NCBI RefSeq assembly: GCF_017308075.1 | Contig: NZ_JAFKFX010000024.1 | Coordinates: 124,001 to 188,000, forward strand | Source of the DNA: Allobosea sp. | GTDB taxonomy: Bacteria; Pseudomonadota; Alphaproteobacteria; Rhizobiales; Beijerinckiaceae | Direction: 5' to 3' | DNA: 64,000 nt | In this document: in pieces, positions 51,990 to 60,644 of the stretch | How positions within the stretch are numbered: the first letter of the stretch is position 1 | Layout of the letters: each line of letters starts with the position of its first letter | Notes under the pieces: model-generated | The model's database searches: none | What the model was told of the DNA's origin: nothing | What the model saw: the letters and a program-made list of their open reading frames with translations, nothing else | Translations under genes and position numbers: made by a program

Positions 51990-52003
51990 GCGGGCATGCT
52001 CAG
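51986..52003. terminator. Hairpin containing both stop codons of lysR and RraA copy 4
   Basis: CTGAGC (51986-51991) pairs with GCTCAG (51998-52003) around GGGCAT. The left arm contains the lysR TGA, the right the complement of the RraA copy 4 TGA. Same architecture as at 27752-27771. Short stem, no T-tail. Confidence 0.35.
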
Positions 52004-52683
52004 CGCACCTTGTATTTGCGCACCGCATCCTGGAGCGTCGCGCCGGTGCGCATGAAGCCCTGCATCTCCTCCTCGACCTCGACGAGCTCATGTGCCTTGG
52101 CGGCGATCGCGCCGGCCTGGGCCGGGTCGATGACGATGACGCCATCGGCATCGCCGACGATGATGTCGCCGGGGCGGATCAGCACGCCGGCGCAGATCAC
52201 CGGCTCGTTGCGGATCGCGGTCGCAAAGCGGAAGTGACCGGCGCGCGGCGAGGTGCCTTGCGCGAAGATCGTCATGCCGAGCGGCCCCATTTCTTCGAGG
52301 TCGCGGATCGCGCCGTCGGTGATCAGGCCGAGCGCCCCGACCGCGGCCGCCCGCGTCGCCATGTTGCCACCCCAGTTGGCATGGGTGGCGATGCCCTGCG
52401 TCGCGATCACCATGATCGAGCCGGGACCACAGCCGTCGATCACCTCCTGGATCGCCAGCGAGAATTCGGGCTTGATCTCTTGCTGGCCGCCATTGGAGGG
52501 CAGGGGGACGCGCCCGATCGTCCGGGCGCGTCCGAGAATGCGCTTGCCGACGAGCAGGCGCACGGACGGGCCGAGCGCCGTATCCTTGAGCCCGAGCGCG
52601 AACATCGCGTCGGACAGGGTCGAGACCTGCAGGTGCTCGAACTGGGAGAGCTCGGGATCGTTGGCGGGGGTGGCTGAGGACAT
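52000..52683 (-). CDS. RraA-family aldolase-like protein, copy 4
   Basis: A 227-residue RraA-family protein. ITDGAIRDLEEMGPLGMTIFAQG gives Arg127-Asp128, GDIIVGDADGVIVIDPAQAGAIAAKAHELVEVEEEM is the second motif, and HANWGGNMATRAAAVGALG replaces the FGDVM loop of copies 1 and 2, so its substrate may differ. GGAGA precedes the ATG at 52683 by six bases. It ends the second minus-strand operon, 74 bases after the Bug receptor. Probable metal-dependent aldolase or decarboxylase; RNase E control is less likely for a gene in this setting. Confidence 0.88.
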   Translation of the reverse strand: MSSATPANDPELSQFEHLQVSTLSDAMFALGLKDTALGPSVRLLVGKRILGRARTIGRVPLPSNGGQQEIKPEFSLAIQEVIDGCGPGSIMVIATQGIATHANWGGNMATRAAAVGALGLITDGAIRDLEEMGPLGMTIFAQGTSPRAGHFRFATAIRNEPVICAGVLIRPGDIIVGDADGVIVIDPAQAGAIAAKAHELVEVEEEMQGFMRTGATLQDAVRKYKVR

Positions 52684-52757
52684 GATCGTCTCCTGGGCAT
52701 CGGAGCCCGGCCGGCCAGGGGCGGGCGTTCGGTGAAATGGGGGCCGTCTCGGCCGGG

Positions 52758-53732
52758 CTATTGCGGCTTGAGGCCGGCGGTCTCGGCCGCCGCCTTCCAT
52801 TTGATCAGCTCGGAGCCGACGCGCTTGCGCAGTGCCTCCGGGGTGTCGGGCGCGGGCAGGAAGCCGATCTCATAGAGGCGCGCACGCAGGGCAGGGCTCG
52901 CCACGGCGTCGCTGAAGGCCTTGCCGAGTTTCTCGACTATCGGCTTCGGGGTTCCGGCCGGCGCGAAGACGCCGCTCCAGGAATAGGCTTCGACCGGGGT
53001 GCCGGCCTCCGCCATGGTCGGCAGGTCCGGCGCGTTCGCGGCGCGTATCCCGGCGGCGATCGCCAGGCGGCGCAAGCTGCCATCGGCGATATAGGGCTCG
53101 GTCGCGGCGAAGGTGTCGAACATGAAGGTCAGCCGGCCGCCGAGCAGCTCGGTGATGGCCGGCGCCGAGCCGCGGAAGGGCACATGGGCGGCCTCGACCC
53201 CGGCCGCCGTCTTGAACAGCTCGCCGGCGAGGTGGAGCGGTCCGCCGACGCCGGAGGAGCCGTAATTGATCTTGCCGGGATTGGCCTTGAGATAGGCGAC
53301 CAGCTCGGCCACGGTCTTCGCCGGCACATCGCGGTTCACCACCAGCACGAGCGGCACCTCGGCCAGCATCGCGACGGGCTCGAAGCTCGTCTGCGCGTCG
53401 AAGCCCAGCGACTTGTAGAGCGCCTGGTTCATACCATGGGTCGCAGCCGTGCCGAGCAGCAGCGTATAGCCGTCCGGCGCGGCACGCGCGACGGCGCTCG
53501 CCGCGATATTGCCGGCGCCGCCGACGCGGTTGTCGATCACCAGCGATTGCTTGATCGCCTCCGAAACGCCCGGCGAGATCAGGCGCATGAAGATGTCCTG
53601 GCCACCACCGGCGGCGAAGGGCACGAGAATGGTGACGGGGCGGGCAGGGTAGTCCTGCGCCAGTGCCGGCGAATGCCCCAGTGCCGCGCAGGCGGCAGCG
53701 GCCATGCCGCCGAGGAAGGTTCTGCGGTCCAC
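52758..53732 (-). CDS. Bug/TctC-type receptor with Tat-like signal
   Basis: A 324-residue Bug-family periplasmic receptor. The N-terminus DRRTFLGGMAAAACAALGHSPALAQ carries twin arginines followed by a hydrophobic stretch, so export may use Tat. YPARPVTILVPFAAGGGQDIFMRLISPGVSEAIKQSLVIDNRVGGAGNIAASAVARAAPDGYTLLLG is the Bug core; GGGQD replaces GGGTD. The start is GTG at 53732. It follows the ABC permease by 55 bases, which is unusual: a Bug receptor and an ABC importer in one operon. Ligand likely a carboxylate. Confidence 0.9.
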   Translation of the reverse strand: MDRRTFLGGMAAAACAALGHSPALAQDYPARPVTILVPFAAGGGQDIFMRLISPGVSEAIKQSLVIDNRVGGAGNIAASAVARAAPDGYTLLLGTAATHGMNQALYKSLGFDAQTSFEPVAMLAEVPLVLVVNRDVPAKTVAELVAYLKANPGKINYGSSGVGGPLHLAGELFKTAAGVEAAHVPFRGSAPAITELLGGRLTFMFDTFAATEPYIADGSLRRLAIAAGIRAANAPDLPTMAEAGTPVEAYSWSGVFAPAGTPKPIVEKLGKAFSDAVASPALRARLYEIGFLPAPDTPEALRKRVGSELIKWKAAAETAGLKPQ

Positions 53733-53787
53733 GATATCGGTCCTTTTCGAGCGTTGGACGGGGGCGGCATCAGGTGCCGCCGCCGGA

Positions 53788-54693
53788 TCAGTTCTGCATG
53801 CCCCAGCGCCGGATCGTGGCCGCCTCGATGCTCCGGAAGACCACCCCCTCGACGATCAGTCCGATGACGATCACCGTGAAGAGTCCGGCGAAGACATGCG
53901 CGGTTTCGAGCGCGTTGCGGTTCTGGAAAATGTACCAGCCGAGACCGGCCGAGCTGCCCGAGACGCCGAAGACCAGTTCGGCCGCGATCAGCGTGCGCCA
54001 GGCGAAGGCCCAGCCGATCTTGAGCCCGGCCAGGATCGAGGGAAACGCCGCCGGGATCAGGATGGAGAGCACCATGCGCAGGCCACCCAGCCCGTAATTG
54101 CGGCCGACCATGCGCTGCGTCTGACTCACCGAAAGGAAGCCGGTGAAGGCGTTGAGCGAGACCGCCCACAAGACCGAATGCACGATCACGAAGATCAGGC
54201 TCTCCAGGCCGAGGCCGAACCAGAGCAGCGCCAGCGGCAGGATCGCGATCGCCGGCAGCGGGTTGAACATCGCAGTCAGCGTCGCCAGCAGGTCGGTGCC
54301 GATCCGCGTCGAGATCGCGATCGTGGTCAGGACCGCGGCGAGCAGCACGGCCGTGCCATAGCCGATCAGCAGCACGCGCACCGAATTGCCGACCGCCGAA
54401 AGCAGGACACCGCTCGACATGTCGGTCGTCCAGGCAACCAGCGTGTCGCTCAGCGAGGGAAACATCAGCGGGTTGTCGGCGAAGCGCGCATAGACCTCCC
54501 AGAGGATGCCGAGCGCGATCAGCACCATACCCCGACGCAGCGGCGTATGCGCCATGGCACGCTGCCAGAGCCCGACATCGCGGACGATCTCGCCGATAGC
54601 CGCGGCGTCGAGCGTCTGGTGCTCGATGCTCGGGCGTGCCGGCAGTTCCTTGAAGCGCGTCCGGCCGCGCATGGCGTGAATCGCCTCAGCCAT
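53788..54693 (-). CDS. ABC transporter permease, SsuC/TauC/NrtB type
   Basis: A 301-residue membrane protein with about six helices, of the BPD_transp_1 class. MVLIALGILWEVYARFADNPLMFPSLSDTLVAW starts the first helix as in sulfonate/taurine/nitrate permeases, and the coupling loop NYGLGGLRMVLSILIPAAFPSILAGLKIGWAFAWRTLIAAELV contains the EAA motif. It overlaps neither neighbour but is only eight bases from the ATPase stop. With 54702-55526 and 55531-56535 it makes a complete importer. Confidence 0.9.
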   Translation of the reverse strand: MAEAIHAMRGRTRFKELPARPSIEHQTLDAAAIGEIVRDVGLWQRAMAHTPLRRGMVLIALGILWEVYARFADNPLMFPSLSDTLVAWTTDMSSGVLLSAVGNSVRVLLIGYGTAVLLAAVLTTIAISTRIGTDLLATLTAMFNPLPAIAILPLALLWFGLGLESLIFVIVHSVLWAVSLNAFTGFLSVSQTQRMVGRNYGLGGLRMVLSILIPAAFPSILAGLKIGWAFAWRTLIAAELVFGVSGSSAGLGWYIFQNRNALETAHVFAGLFTVIVIGLIVEGVVFRSIEAATIRRWGMQN

Positions 54694-54701
54694 CGACCTG
54701 C

Positions 54702-55526
54702 CTATCCATGTGCGATCTTCTCCTCGCCGAAGAGCATGCCGTTGATCTTGCGATTGAAGGCCATGAACTCCTCGCTGCCGGCGTCCTCCTGCTTGAAGGG
54801 CGTGGCATCGAGTTCGGCGCGGATCTGGCCGGGGTGAGGGGTCATCACCACGATCCGGCTGCCGATCACGATCGCCTCCTGGATCGAGTGCGTGACGAAG
54901 ACCAGGGTGAAGCGGATCTCGTTCCAGAGCTCGAGCAGCTCATCCTGCATGCGCCGGCGCGTCAGCGCGTCGAGCGCCGCGAACGGCTCGTCCATCAGCA
55001 GGATCTCGGGCTCCATGGCGAGTGCCCGGGCGATGGCGACGCGCTGCTTCATGCCGCCCGATAGGGTGTGGGGGTGGCTGTCGGCGAATTTGGCGAGCCC
55101 GACCTTCTCGACCGCGCGCATGGCCCGGTCTCGCCATTCCGAGCGCGGAAAGCGCCCGGTCTTGCGCATCGGGAACATCACATTGCCGAGCACGGTCTGC
55201 CAGGGCAGGAGCTGGTCGAACTCCTGGAAGACCATCATCCGGTCGGCCCCCGGGCCGGAGATGCGCTTGCCGGCAAGGCTGATCTCGCCCTCGACCGGTG
55301 ACAGGAAGCCGCCAATGCCCTTGAGCAGCGTCGATTTCCCGCAGCCGGACGGGCCGAGCAGGATGAAGCGGTCCTGCCGCTGCACGTCGAAGGAGACGCG
55401 GTAGGTCGCCGTGACGATCTGGCGGCGCGTCTGGTACTGGAGCGTCACGTCGCGGACGCTCAGCAGGGGCGTCGCCGCCTGCTGAGCCTGCACTTCCATC
55501 GGCTCGCGCATCATAGCAAGAGCCAT
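54702..55526 (-). CDS. ABC transporter ATP-binding protein, SsuB/TauB type
   Basis: A 274-residue ATPase. Walker A GPSGCGKST at residues 58-66, Q-loop VFQEFDQLLPW, signature TLSGGMKQR, Walker B LLMDEPFAALD and H-loop VTHSIQEAIVIG are all intact. The FDALTR-like ALDALTRRRMQDELLELW region is characteristic of the nitrate/sulfonate/taurine class. It starts four bases after the binding-protein stop. Several in-frame ATGs occur near the N-terminus; I use the first, at 55526. Confidence 0.9.
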   Translation of the reverse strand: MALAMMREPMEVQAQQAATPLLSVRDVTLQYQTRRQIVTATYRVSFDVQRQDRFILLGPSGCGKSTLLKGIGGFLSPVEGEISLAGKRISGPGADRMMVFQEFDQLLPWQTVLGNVMFPMRKTGRFPRSEWRDRAMRAVEKVGLAKFADSHPHTLSGGMKQRVAIARALAMEPEILLMDEPFAALDALTRRRMQDELLELWNEIRFTLVFVTHSIQEAIVIGSRIVVMTPHPGQIRAELDATPFKQEDAGSEEFMAFNRKINGMLFGEEKIAHG

Positions 55527-55530
55527 CGCA

Positions 55531-56535
55531 CTAGCTGCCGGAGCCCTGGTTGACGGGCGGGAAGAACACGTCCTGCCACTTGGCCGGCGCGGCTTTCAAT
55601 TGCCCGAGCTTCACCATGAAATTGGCAGTGTCGATGATGCCGTTCGGCTCGGTCGTGTATTCGTTCTTGTTGTTCTCGATGACCTTGAGCATCTCCTCGG
55701 CCGAGAGCTTGCTCGGCTCGGCGGCGGTGTAGATCTTGGCTGTTTCGGCGACCTCGCTCTGGATGAAGCGTCCAGCCTCGTCGAGCGCCGCGACCACCGC
55801 GGAAGACAGCTCCTTGTTCTCCTCGACGAACTTCCTGAGCACGCCGACCACGCCATTGGTCATGTTCGGCGGATTGTACTCCGTCGTCCGGCCGATGACG
55901 TGGACGTTCGGCTGCTGCGCCAGGAACTCGGCGAAGGGCGACAGCGCGAAATAGACCTGGACCGTATTGCCGGTGGTCAGCGCCGCGACCGCATCCGGAT
56001 GGGGCAGGGAGACGATCTGCTTGTCGAAGCGCAGCGCCTCGCCCGGGCCGAAAATCTTCTCGGCGGCACGGCGCAGGATCAGCGCCTGCGAGCTCGTCGG
56101 GCCCGGCGTCGCGACCTTGTCGGTCGGGCGGATGTCCTTCAGCGACTTGATCGCCGGGTCGTTGGCGAAGATCGTGTAGACGCCCTTCCAATAGGCGCTG
56201 AGCCCGCCGAGATCGTAGGCGCGCCGGGTCTTCTCATGGGCGATCAGCAGGCCGAGCGTACCGAGCGCGCCGACCTGGATGTTGCCGCTGATCAGCCCCT
56301 CGGTGATCGCTGTCGGACCGCTCAGGCGCACGAAGTTAATCTTGGGATCGCGCACGCCCGCCTTCTCGGCCGCCTTGGTGAACAGGCCCTGCCGCTCGGC
56401 AACGATAAAATTCAGATAGGGCAGGCCATATTGGATCGCAAAAGTGATCGGCTTGGTTTGCGCCCAGACGGCCGGCGCGGGCAGGGCCAGCGTGGCCGCC
56501 GTTCCCGCTAACAGCTTGCGGCGATTAAGATTCAT
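55531..56535 (-). CDS. ABC transporter substrate-binding protein, SsuA/TauA/NrtA-like
   Basis: A 334-residue periplasmic protein with a Tat-like leader (NRRKLLAGTAATLALPAPAVWAQ, cleavage near residue 26). The mature part begins ITFAIQYGLPYLNFIVAERQGLFTKAAEKAG and contains RLSGPTAITEGLISGNIQVGALGTLGLLIAHEKT, the aliphatic-sulfonate/nitrate/taurine receptor pattern. ATG at 56535. It is the first gene of the second minus-strand operon, whose promoter should be in 56536-56700. Ligand could be a sulfonate or a small carboxylate; unknown. Confidence 0.9.
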   Translation of the reverse strand: MNLNRRKLLAGTAATLALPAPAVWAQTKPITFAIQYGLPYLNFIVAERQGLFTKAAEKAGVRDPKINFVRLSGPTAITEGLISGNIQVGALGTLGLLIAHEKTRRAYDLGGLSAYWKGVYTIFANDPAIKSLKDIRPTDKVATPGPTSSQALILRRAAEKIFGPGEALRFDKQIVSLPHPDAVAALTTGNTVQVYFALSPFAEFLAQQPNVHVIGRTTEYNPPNMTNGVVGVLRKFVEENKELSSAVVAALDEAGRFIQSEVAETAKIYTAAEPSKLSAEEMLKVIENNKNEYTTEPNGIIDTANFMVKLGQLKAAPAKWQDVFFPPVNQGSGS

Positions 56536-56907
56536 GACGTTTCAATCCCCATTGAGAAGGTCGATCTGTGCCGACTACTTAGATGGGGCTTTGCCCCTGG
56601 GACCAGCCTAAAACTGGAGAGCATGAAGTAAAGAGAACAATGTTCAGCTACGACAATCGCTTTTTGGAATTATCATCTACGCAACGGGGCAGCTGGAGAG
56701 CATTGGTCTCGCGCCGTTTGGGCGATCATTGCGTCGGCCGCCGCCGGCCGCTCGAAAACTCCGAGTCGCCGGTGTTCGGCTCTGGCCGGGACCGAAGCGT
56801 GCCGGGAACGGCAGCCGAGCAGCGCGTCAGCGAAAGACAACCCAAGATGGAATCGAGCTGTATCTGGACAGTTTCGATACGTGCGTTAAGCTGACTAAAG
56901 GGAAGGG
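56536..56907. other. Intergenic region upstream of the ABC operon
   Basis: About 372 bases between divergent genes, noticeably less GC-rich than the rest (for example 56620-56690). It contains GGGGC-TTT-GCCCC at 56585-56597, 50 bases upstream of the binding-protein ATG, which may be regulatory. I see no credible coding gene, though a 60-codon frame is open. Confidence 0.45.
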
Positions 56908-57300
56908 ATGAAAGGGCGGCAGATGATCAAGCTCAAGGACCCCGAGGGGAACGAGCGCGAATTCGATCCCGGCAGGATCGTACTGATCTTCTATTCGAAG
57001 TTTCTCAGCCCACCGAAGGCCAAGGGCAATATGGTCTACGATGGGACAATTCGCAGCTTGCTCGCCAAGCCGGACGAAATCGTCGCGGCTGTCGGCGGCC
57101 ATGCCAAGCTGATCCAATTGACCTTGCCTGAAGGCGGGCTCGCTTCCGCCAAAGGTCCCGCCTGGTTCAATGTCGCGATGATCGACACCGTCACGCAAGG
57201 CAAGGCCGGCGCTGTCGTCAAGATGAAGCCCCAGCGCGGCGTGGTGCTCGTCAAGGAGAGCAAGCAGCAGGTGCTCGATCGCATCGAAGCTGCCGGCTGA
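56908..57300 (+). CDS. Hypothetical protein of unknown function
   Basis: A 130-residue protein I do not recognise. It opens IKLKDPEGNEREFDPGRIVLIFYSK and ends GAVVKMKPQRGVVLVKESKQQVLDRIEAAG. The two ends vaguely recall the small FlbD-like motility protein pattern (MIKL...G.E..., then V.L..G..V.VKES...V...I), but the middle (NMVYDGTIRSLLAKPDEIVAAVGGHAKL) does not match, so no family is claimed. Base composition seems lower in GC than its neighbours. Starts possible at 56908 and 56923. It stands alone on the plus strand between two minus-strand operons and looks like a late arrival. Confidence 0.55.
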   Translation: MKGRQMIKLKDPEGNEREFDPGRIVLIFYSKFLSPPKAKGNMVYDGTIRSLLAKPDEIVAAVGGHAKLIQLTLPEGGLASAKGPAWFNVAMIDTVTQGKAGAVVKMKPQRGVVLVKESKQQVLDRIEAAG

Positions 57301-57446
57301 TGCGCGCCGCGGCTGGACGGAGCAGGCGGACATTCGCCAGTTTGTCTGCCTGCGCCTCAATAGCCACGATTCGCATAAGACATATTATGGAACTTAAATC
57401 TGACCCATGGAGCTGCAGACGGCCGGCGCTTACATGAGCCGCCTCG

Positions 57447-58244
57447 TCAAACCGTCAGGGTCATGCCGTCATAGGCAGGTTCGACATTCGCCGGCAAACG
57501 CTTGGAAAGGCGTACATAATCGAAGTCGACATGCAGGTTGGTCAGCACCGTCCGCCGCGGTGCCAGCGTCTCGATAGCACCGAGCGCCTGCTCCAGATTG
57601 AAATGGCTCGGATGCGGCGCATCGCGCAGGCAGTCGAGGATCAGCAGGTCCAGCCCGGCCATCGCCGCCATGGCCTCAGGCGGGATCGCGCTGACATCCG
57701 GCGCGTAGCCGATGCCGCCGAAGCGGAAGCCGAGCGCGTCGTAACCCGGGCCGTGCTCGAGCCGGAACGGCAAGGCCTCGATCGCGCCGCCTGGCCCGTC
57801 GACGACCTGGAGCTCGCCGGCCGTGAGCGGAGCCAGATCGAGGATCGGCGGATAGAGGCTGCCCGGCGGCGTCTCGAACAGATAGGCGAAGCGTGAGCGC
57901 AGCGTCGCGCCGGTCACCGCGTCGGCATGGACCGGAATGCGCTTGCGCATGTGCAGGACGAGCGCCCTGAGATCGTCGATGCCATGCGTGTGGTCGGCAT
58001 GGTCATGGCTGAACAGCACGGTATCGAGCCGGGTCACGCCGGCGTCGATCAGCTGCTCGCGCAGATCCGGCGTGGTGTCGACCAGCACGCTCGTCGTGCC
58101 TCCGGCGCCTTGGCGCTCGACCAGCACCGAGCAGCGCCGGCGGCGGTTCTTCGGATTGGCGGGGTCACAGGCACCCCAGCCGGAGCCCGGCCGCGGCACG
58201 CCGCCGGAGGAACCGCAGCCGAGGATCGTGACCTTCAGGCTCAT
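57447..58244 (-). CDS. MBL-fold metallo-hydrolase (PhnP-like)
   Basis: A 265-residue metallo-beta-lactamase-fold protein. TVLFSHDHADHTHGIDDLR gives H80-x-H82-x-D84-H85, the two-zinc motif. The start VTILGCGSSGGVPRPGSGWGACDPANPKNRRRRCSVLVE is typical of the PhnP-like cyclic-phosphate phosphodiesterase branch, which contains two extra cysteines (here C10 and C26) for a structural zinc. It lies 17 bases after tatD in transcription order and ends the core operon. I use the ATG at 58244; upstream ATGs lie in tatD. Substrate unknown. Confidence 0.88.
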   Translation of the reverse strand: MSLKVTILGCGSSGGVPRPGSGWGACDPANPKNRRRRCSVLVERQGAGGTTSVLVDTTPDLREQLIDAGVTRLDTVLFSHDHADHTHGIDDLRALVLHMRKRIPVHADAVTGATLRSRFAYLFETPPGSLYPPILDLAPLTAGELQVVDGPGGAIEALPFRLEHGPGYDALGFRFGGIGYAPDVSAIPPEAMAAMAGLDLLILDCLRDAPHPSHFNLEQALGAIETLAPRRTVLTNLHVDFDYVRLSKRLPANVEPAYDGMTLTV

Positions 58245-58261
58245 GCGGATACCAACCCGGA

Positions 58262-59062
58262 TCAGCCGACCTGCGCCGGGCGCGTGGCGTGGTCCATCTT
58301 CCAATAGCAGCGGCGCGCATTTTCCGTGGTGATGCGCGCGATCTCGTCGAAGGAGACGCCTTTCACATCAGCCAAAATCTTTGCAGTCTCAACGACATAG
58401 GATGGCTCGTTGCGCTTGCCGCGATAGGGCGTCGGGGCGAGGTAGGGCGCATCGGTCTCGACCAGCAGGCGTTCCAGCGGGATCTCGCGGGCGATGGCCC
58501 GCAGCGCCTCGGAGGTCTTGAAGGTCAGGATGCCGGAGAAGGAGACGTAGAGGCCGAGCGCGACGCCGGTCCGCGCCAGCATCTCGCCGGCGGTGAAGCA
58601 GTGCAGGATGGCGGGGAAGGCGCCCTTCCCCATCTCCTCGCGCAGGATCGCCGCCATGTCCTCATCCGCCTCGCGCGAATGGATGACGAGCGGCAGCTGC
58701 GTCTCCCGGGCGGCGGCGATATGGGTCAGCAGGCCCTGCTTCTGCGCCTCACGCGGGCTCTTGTCGTAATGGTAGTCGAGTCCGGCCTCGCCGATGGCGA
58801 CGCAGCGCGGATGCCGCGACAGCTCGACCAGTTGCGCGGCCGTGACGTCGAGTTCCTCATGGGCACCATGCGGATGCGTGCCGACGGTGCACCAGACCGA
58901 AGGGAAACGTTCGGCCAGCGCGGCATAGGCCGGAAAGCGCGCGACCCGCGTCGAGATCGTCACCATCCGACTGACGCCGGCAGCCTCCGCCCGGCCGACA
59001 TAGGCTTCGATATCTCCGGCGAAATCGGGGAAATCGAGGTGGCAATGCGTGTCGATCAGCAT
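58262..59062 (-). CDS. TatD family metal-dependent hydrolase
   Basis: A 266-residue TIM-barrel hydrolase. LIDTHCHLDFPDF holds the H6-x-H8 metal ligands, then GEAGLDYHYDKSPREAQ (E, H), LVIHSREAD and ETDAPYLAP (final D). Family members act as 3'-5' exonucleases on DNA or RNA. The start ATG shares an A with the metG stop (TGATG), so the genes are translationally coupled. Despite the name it is not needed for Tat export. Confidence 0.93.
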   Translation of the reverse strand: MLIDTHCHLDFPDFAGDIEAYVGRAEAAGVSRMVTISTRVARFPAYAALAERFPSVWCTVGTHPHGAHEELDVTAAQLVELSRHPRCVAIGEAGLDYHYDKSPREAQKQGLLTHIAAARETQLPLVIHSREADEDMAAILREEMGKGAFPAILHCFTAGEMLARTGVALGLYVSFSGILTFKTSEALRAIAREIPLERLLVETDAPYLAPTPYRGKRNEPSYVVETAKILADVKGVSFDEIARITTENARRCYWKMDHATRPAQVG

Positions 59063-60621
59063 CAGGAGGCCGGAGCCTCCTCAGGCTCTACATAGCGCGG
59101 GAAGACCGCGCTCGGCGCCGGCAGCACCGTGCCCGAGGTCAGGCGCCCAGCCTCGCCGAGCGTGGCGAAGCTGCGCGCTTCGTCCGGGATCGCCAGCAGG
59201 TCGAGCAGCTTCGCCATGGCTTGCGGCATGACCGGCTGGGTGAGGAGCGCGACCTGGCGGATCGTCTCGATCGTGACGTAGAGCACGGTATCGCGCCGGG
59301 CCGGGTCGCTCTTGGAGAGCTTCCACGGCTCATTGTTGGCGAAATAGCGATTGGCCTCGGCGACCACGGCCCAGATGTCGGCCAGCACGACATGCAGGGC
59401 GAAATCCTCCATGGCGGCACGTGTCTTCGCCAGCAGTCCGTCGGCCTGCGCCAGCATGGCGAGGTCGGCCTCGGTCAGCGCGCCGGCCGGCGGCACCCTG
59501 CCCTCACAGTTCTTGGTGATCATCGACAGCGAGCGCTGCGCCAGATTGCCGAGATCGTTGGCGAGGTCGGCGTTGATACGGCCGACGATCGCCTCATGGC
59601 TGTAGTTGCCGTCCTGGCCGAAGGAGACCTCGCGCAGGAAGAAATAGCGCAGCTGGTCGACGCCATAGGCATCCGCCAGCCCGAATGGGTCGACGACGTT
59701 GCCGAGCGATTTCGACATTTTGGTTCCCTTGTTCAAAAGGAAACCATGCCCGAAGACGCGCTTCGGTAAGGGCAGCCCCGCCGACATCAGGAAAGCCGGC
59801 CAATACACCGTGTGGAAGCGCACGATATCCTTGCCGATGATGTGAACATCGGCCGGCCAGTAGTGCCAGCGCGGGTTGCTCTCGTCGGGAAAGCCGCAGC
59901 CCGTGAGGTAGTTGTTGAGCGCGTCGACCCAGACATACATCACATGCTTCGGGTCGCCCGGGACGGCCAAGCCCCAGTCGAAGGTGGTACGGCTGATCGA
60001 GAGATCCTCGAGTCCGCTCTGGACGAAGGAAACCACTTCGTTGCGGCGCGTCTCGGGTGAGACGAAGTCCGGCACATCCCGATAGAGCGCGAGCAGCTTG
60101 TCCTGATAGGCTTTGAGGCGGAAGAAATAGCTCTCCTCCTCGACCCATTCGACCGGCGTGCCCTGCCCGCCCAGGCGCGTGCCATCGGGCTGGAGGGTCG
60201 TCTCCTCCTCGCCATAGAAGGCCTCGTCTCGGACCGAATACCAGCCGGAGTATTTGGCGAGATAGATGTCGCCATTGGCCTCCATCCGGCGCCAGAGCTC
60301 CTGCGTCGAGGGCAGGTGGTCGGCATCGGTGGTGCGGATGAAGCGGTCGAAGGAGCAGCCCAGCTGCTGCTCCATCTCCTTGAAGCGTGCGGCGAAGCCG
60401 TCGACGAAGTCCTGCGGCGAAAGGCCGTTCTGCGCAGCGGTGCGCTGCACCTTCTGGCCGTGCTCGTCAGTGCCGGTCATGGCGAAGACGTCGTAGCCGT
60501 CGAGGCGCTTGAAGCGGGCGATCGCATCCGCAGCCACCATCTCATAGGCGTGGCCGATATGCGGCGGGCCGTTGGTGTAGTGGATCGCGGTCGTCAGGTA
60601 GAACTTCGGGGCCGAGGCCAT
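59062..60621 (-). CDS. metG: Methionyl-tRNA synthetase
   Basis: A 519-residue class I aminoacyl-tRNA synthetase of the short form without a C-terminal tRNA-binding domain. The HIGH motif is in [14 protein letters not shown] (about residues 10-25), KMSKS is in [13 protein letters not shown] near residue 300. It charges tRNA-Met. The frame remains open up to a GTG at 60648 that overlaps the holB stop; I use the ATG at 60621 because the family begins [15 protein letters not shown]. It is 23 bases after holB in transcription order and overlaps tatD. Confidence 0.95.
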   Translation of the reverse strand: MASAPKFYLTTAIHYTNGPPHIGHAYEMVAADAIARFKRLDGYDVFAMTGTDEHGQKVQRTAAQNGLSPQDFVDGFAARFKEMEQQLGCSFDRFIRTTDADHLPSTQELWRRMEANGDIYLAKYSGWYSVRDEAFYGEEETTLQPDGTRLGGQGTPVEWVEEESYFFRLKAYQDKLLALYRDVPDFVSPETRRNEVVSFVQSGLEDLSISRTTFDWGLAVPGDPKHVMYVWVDALNNYLTGCGFPDESNPRWHYWPADVHIIGKDIVRFHTVYWPAFLMSAGLPLPKRVFGHGFLLNKGTKMSKSLGNVVDPFGLADAYGVDQLRYFFLREVSFGQDGNYSHEAIVGRINADLANDLGNLAQRSLSMITKNCEGRVPPAGALTEADLAMLAQADGLLAKTRAAMEDFALHVVLADIWAVVAEANRYFANNEPWKLSKSDPARRDTVLYVTIETIRQVALLTQPVMPQAMAKLLDLLAIPDEARSFATLGEAGRLTSGTVLPAPSAVFPRYVEPEEAPAS

Positions 60622-60644
60622 GGTCTGTCCGCTGCTGTCTCGTT

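Noticed and set aside
56583-56894. A roughly 100-codon plus-strand frame in the gap before the hypothetical gene
   Set aside because: No ribosome-binding site, no similarity to any family and a composition unlike coding sequence around it.
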